Assembly: GCA_964542875.1 (NCBI GenBank) | Contig: CAZIWA010000190.1 | Location: forward strand, 1-6,760 | Length of the DNA stretch: 6,760 nt | Source of the DNA: CAZGOM01 sp964542875 | Lineage (GTDB): Bacteria > Planctomycetota > Phycisphaerae > Phycisphaerales > Phycisphaeraceae | Direction: 5' to 3' | Shown: piece by piece, positions 6,359-6,760 of the stretch | How the letters are laid out: the number at the start of each line of letters is the position of its first letter | Numbering within the stretch: position 1 is the stretch's first letter | The notes under the pieces: model-generated | The model's input: the letters and a program-made list of their open reading frames with translations, nothing else | Told to the model about the DNA's origin: nothing | Database searches by the model: none | Program-made: the position numbers and the translations under genes

Positions 6359-6387
6359 ACCGGCCGACGCTGCGCGCGTCGGCCGGT
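6359..6387 (-). terminator. 12-bp GC-rich perfect hairpin upstream of the APC permease
   Basis: ACCGGCCGACGC (6359-6370) and GCGTCGGCCGGT (6376-6387) form a perfect 12-bp stem with a 5-base loop (TGCGC). Read on the minus strand the stem ends in GGT and continues TTCGTTTATCG, a broken T-rich tail, so it may be the intrinsic terminator of the upstream Cys/Pro-rich gene, which stops about 145 bases earlier. It also lies only 39 bases before the permease ATG, so it could instead be a leader attenuator or a block to upstream translation. The stem is seen; the assignment is inferred. Confidence 0.5.
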
Positions 6388-6465
6388 GATGGATTTTTGC
6401 GGGGAGAGCAGATTCAGGGAGATCGGCGACTGAAGAGTTCACTTATGTCGGTGAAGGTGGTGGAT

Positions 6466-6494
6466 CGGGAGCCGGCGGGACGCCGGCGCTCCCG
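6466..6494. repeat. GC-rich imperfect palindrome 3' of the Cys/Pro-rich gene
   Basis: CGGGAGC (6466-6472) pairs with GCTCCCG (6488-6494); inside, CGGC (6473-6476) pairs with GCCG (6482-6485) around a 5-base loop, leaving a 2-base bulge. Alternatively the two GCCGGC copies (6471-6476, 6482-6487) pair with each other. It lies 39 bases beyond the stop of the minus-strand Cys/Pro-rich gene and has no T-run. The wording (GGGA-CGCCGGCGCTCCC) is like the GC-rich extragenic palindromes recalled from Planctomycetes/Verrucomicrobia, but recurrence cannot be tested here. Confidence 0.5.
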
Positions 6495-6532
6495 GTCCAG
6501 AATCTGTGATGCGCCCGGTTGAGGGAAGGGGT

Positions 6533-6760
6533 TTACCTGCGGGAGCGGACACGGACGTCTACGCTGACGCTGGTGCCGGAGCGGCCGTAATCGCGACGGG
6601 GCTCAAAGCATGGCGCGGGCGGGCAATAGACCGGACGGGGCGGCGGGCAGTAGACGGGGCGCGGGGGTGGGCAGTAAGAGCTGCCAAACCCGAAGCCGAG
6701 GCTGATGGAGACCGCAGGGCGCGGCGGGGGCGGCGGGGTGCATACGACCACCGGCTGGCA
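6533..6760 (-). CDS. Cys/Pro-rich octapeptide-repeat protein, 3' part only (N-terminus off the window)
   Basis: The function is not recognised. The frame is open to the window edge on the minus strand; a GTG at 6751 is the only start-like codon near it (the frame continues CQP upstream), so the real start probably lies outside. The visible 75 codons begin with VVVCTPPPPPRP, a Gly/Phe/Ser segment (SISLGFGFGSS), then two perfect copies of YCPPPRPV and a third partial YCPPAP (about 6676-6611), a short charged linker (EPRRDYGRSG) and an alternating Ser/Val C-terminus (SVSVDVRVRSRR). Five cysteines lie in the Pro-rich part. Such composition suggests an exported, surface or cell-envelope protein, in line with remembered planctomycete proteins, but a signal peptide would be upstream and is not visible. 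The codon choice is strongly C-rich, as in the neighbouring permease. Confidence 0.6.
   Translation of the reverse strand, partial: CQPVVVCTPPPPPRPAVSISLGFGFGSSYCPPPRPVYCPPPRPVYCPPAPCFEPRRDYGRSGTSVSVDVRVRSRR

Noticed and set aside
5659..6433. Open frames on both strands within the permease (Ser/Pro-rich minus frame and Gly/Glu-rich plus frame)
   Set aside because: These are other-frame readings of a GC-rich membrane gene whose own frame carries clear APC motifs.

Overview
The window is a GC-rich bacterial chromosomal segment that looks like housekeeping or conserved-hypothetical territory, not a mobile or defence island. The lineage cannot be fixed from sequence alone. The style of the unknown proteins suggests Planctomycetes, possibly Phycisphaerae: a short helical repeat protein with a 'LLPLQECRRQRRM' stretch, a small membrane protein with a 'GAxLALVPMIPWFGFPLGIIGGVW' tail, and a Cys/Pro-rich 'YCPPPRPV' repeat protein. 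This is an inference from remembered family resemblance.

Layout. Positions 1-226 are a non-coding leader with one nested hairpin (13-50). Five plus-strand genes follow: a YclM-type aspartate kinase (227-1555); an AEC-family permease that starts on the base after the kinase stop (1556-2542); a helical conserved hypothetical protein (2612-3328); a single-pass membrane protein (3383-4234); and a small polytopic membrane protein (4231-4695) that overlaps its predecessor by ATGA. A convergent intergenic region (4696-4939) holds a short direct repeat and a REP-like inverted repeat. On the minus strand lie a 12-TM APC-superfamily amino-acid permease (start best placed at 6319, end 4940) and, upstream of it, the 3' end of a Cys/Pro-rich repeat protein that runs off the window edge at 6760. 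The 6320-6532 gap between them carries two GC-rich hairpins.

How the genes relate. Aspartate kinase commits aspartate to the lysine/threonine/methionine (and diaminopimelate) pathway. The abutting AEC permease and the nearby APC permease both belong to families that move amino acids or organic acids, so amino-acid metabolism is a loose theme. The two adjacent membrane proteins are probably co-translated and may act together, but their role is unknown.

No tRNA, rRNA, CRISPR array, transposase, phage gene or toxin-antitoxin pair was seen. No convincing new system is present. The items most worth a second look are the palindromes and direct repeats in the intergenic gaps, the overlapping membrane-protein pair, a four-codon reading frame ahead of the 2612 gene, and the plus-strand G excess that persists across genes of both orientations.
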